A stretch of 5,804 nucleotides of DNA from DASUDX01 sp036275365 (GTDB lineage Bacteria; Pseudomonadota; Gammaproteobacteria; Nevskiales; Nevskiaceae), in NCBI GenBank assembly GCA_036275365.1, contig DASUDX010000067.1:1-5804 (forward strand), read 5' to 3'. Shown piece after piece: positions 5,572 to 5,804 of this stretch. The notes under the pieces were generated by a model. It made no database searches and was not told the DNA's origin. It saw only the letters and a program-made list of their open reading frames with translations. Every line of letters begins with the position of its first letter. Position 1 is the first letter of the stretch. The position numbers and the translations under genes were made by a program.

Positions 5572-5804
5572 ATGAACCTCATCACCGCTGTTTCCCGCGC
5601 CAGTCTGGTCGCGGCGCTGTTCACCAGCGCGCTGGCCACCGCCGGCACCACCGTGTCGCCGGGGCCGATCCAGGCGCCCACCACCTCCCTCAGTGTGGGG
5701 GTGGATGGGTCCAACACGCCGGTCCTCGGCGGTAGCTCCAATGTCAGCGTTACGACCTCTCCGCCGCCAATCGTTGTGAATGCGGATGGCTCGGTCACTC
5801 TGCC
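5572..5804 (+). CDS. N-terminal part of a small uncharacterised exported protein (3' end outside window)
   Basis: The frame starts at an ATG with AGGAG 7 bases upstream and stays open for 77 codons to the window edge without a stop. The first 24 residues read as a Sec signal peptide: MNLITAVSR, a hydrophobic core (ASLVAALFTSALA) and a probable cleavage after ATA. The following visible stretch is rich in T, S, V, P and G (for example TTVSPGPIQAP, NVSVTTSPPPIVV), has no cysteine and no recognisable domain, and looks like an extended or beta-forming secreted segment. It follows the beta-barrel-like gene after 23 bases, so the two are probably one transcript and may act together in the envelope. 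No function can be assigned from the part seen. Confidence 0.75.
   Translation, partial: MNLITAVSRASLVAALFTSALATAGTTVSPGPIQAPTTSLSVGVDGSNTPVLGGSSNVSVTTSPPPIVVNADGSVTL

Noticed and set aside
5541..5798. - strand frame at the right edge
   Set aside because: It lies opposite the 5572 gene, which has a Shine-Dalgarno and signal peptide. The antisense frame has no supporting signal.

Overview
The window is high-GC bacterial DNA (roughly two thirds G+C by eye) with every gene on the + strand: the 3' end of an unidentified gene, a bifunctional (p)ppGpp synthetase/hydrolase (spoT), an Atm1-type ABC exporter, an export-signal protein that looks like a small outer-membrane beta-barrel, and the 5' end of a second export-signal protein. 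The SpoT sequence resembles the gammaproteobacterial form. The base composition and the CCTCACGCC repeats in one spacer fit a GC-rich gammaproteobacterium, possibly near the Chromatiales/Ectothiorhodospiraceae. That placement is an inference, and nothing here fixes the genus.

Layout. Positions 1-315 are the C-terminal end of a beta-rich, probably extracytoplasmic protein. A 79-base spacer leads to spoT (395-2560), whose hydrolase and synthetase residues are all present. The spacer 2561-2815 has no convincing gene. It holds a 12-bp inverted repeat, a GC-rich 8-bp inverted repeat, a weak hairpin after spoT and three copies of CCTCACGCC. The ABC exporter gene (2816-4630) has all nucleotide-binding motifs and no visible Shine-Dalgarno. 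A 9-bp inverted repeat straddles its stop codon. The spacer 4631-4753 becomes AT-rich near its end and carries a strong ribosome binding site for the next gene. The last two genes (4754-5548 and 5572 to the window edge) are 23 bases apart, each with its own Shine-Dalgarno and signal peptide, so they are probably co-transcribed.

How the genes relate. SpoT sets (p)ppGpp levels in the cytoplasm. The exporter acts in the inner membrane, probably on glutathione-type thiol compounds. The final pair is sent across the inner membrane. Spacers of 255 and 123 bases with hairpins suggest three transcription units (spoT, exporter, secreted pair) rather than one operon. The chromosomal context of spoT is unusual because the gene before it is not rpoZ. 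I found no RNA gene, insertion sequence, CRISPR array, phage gene or defence system. The least understood part is the secreted pair at the right end.
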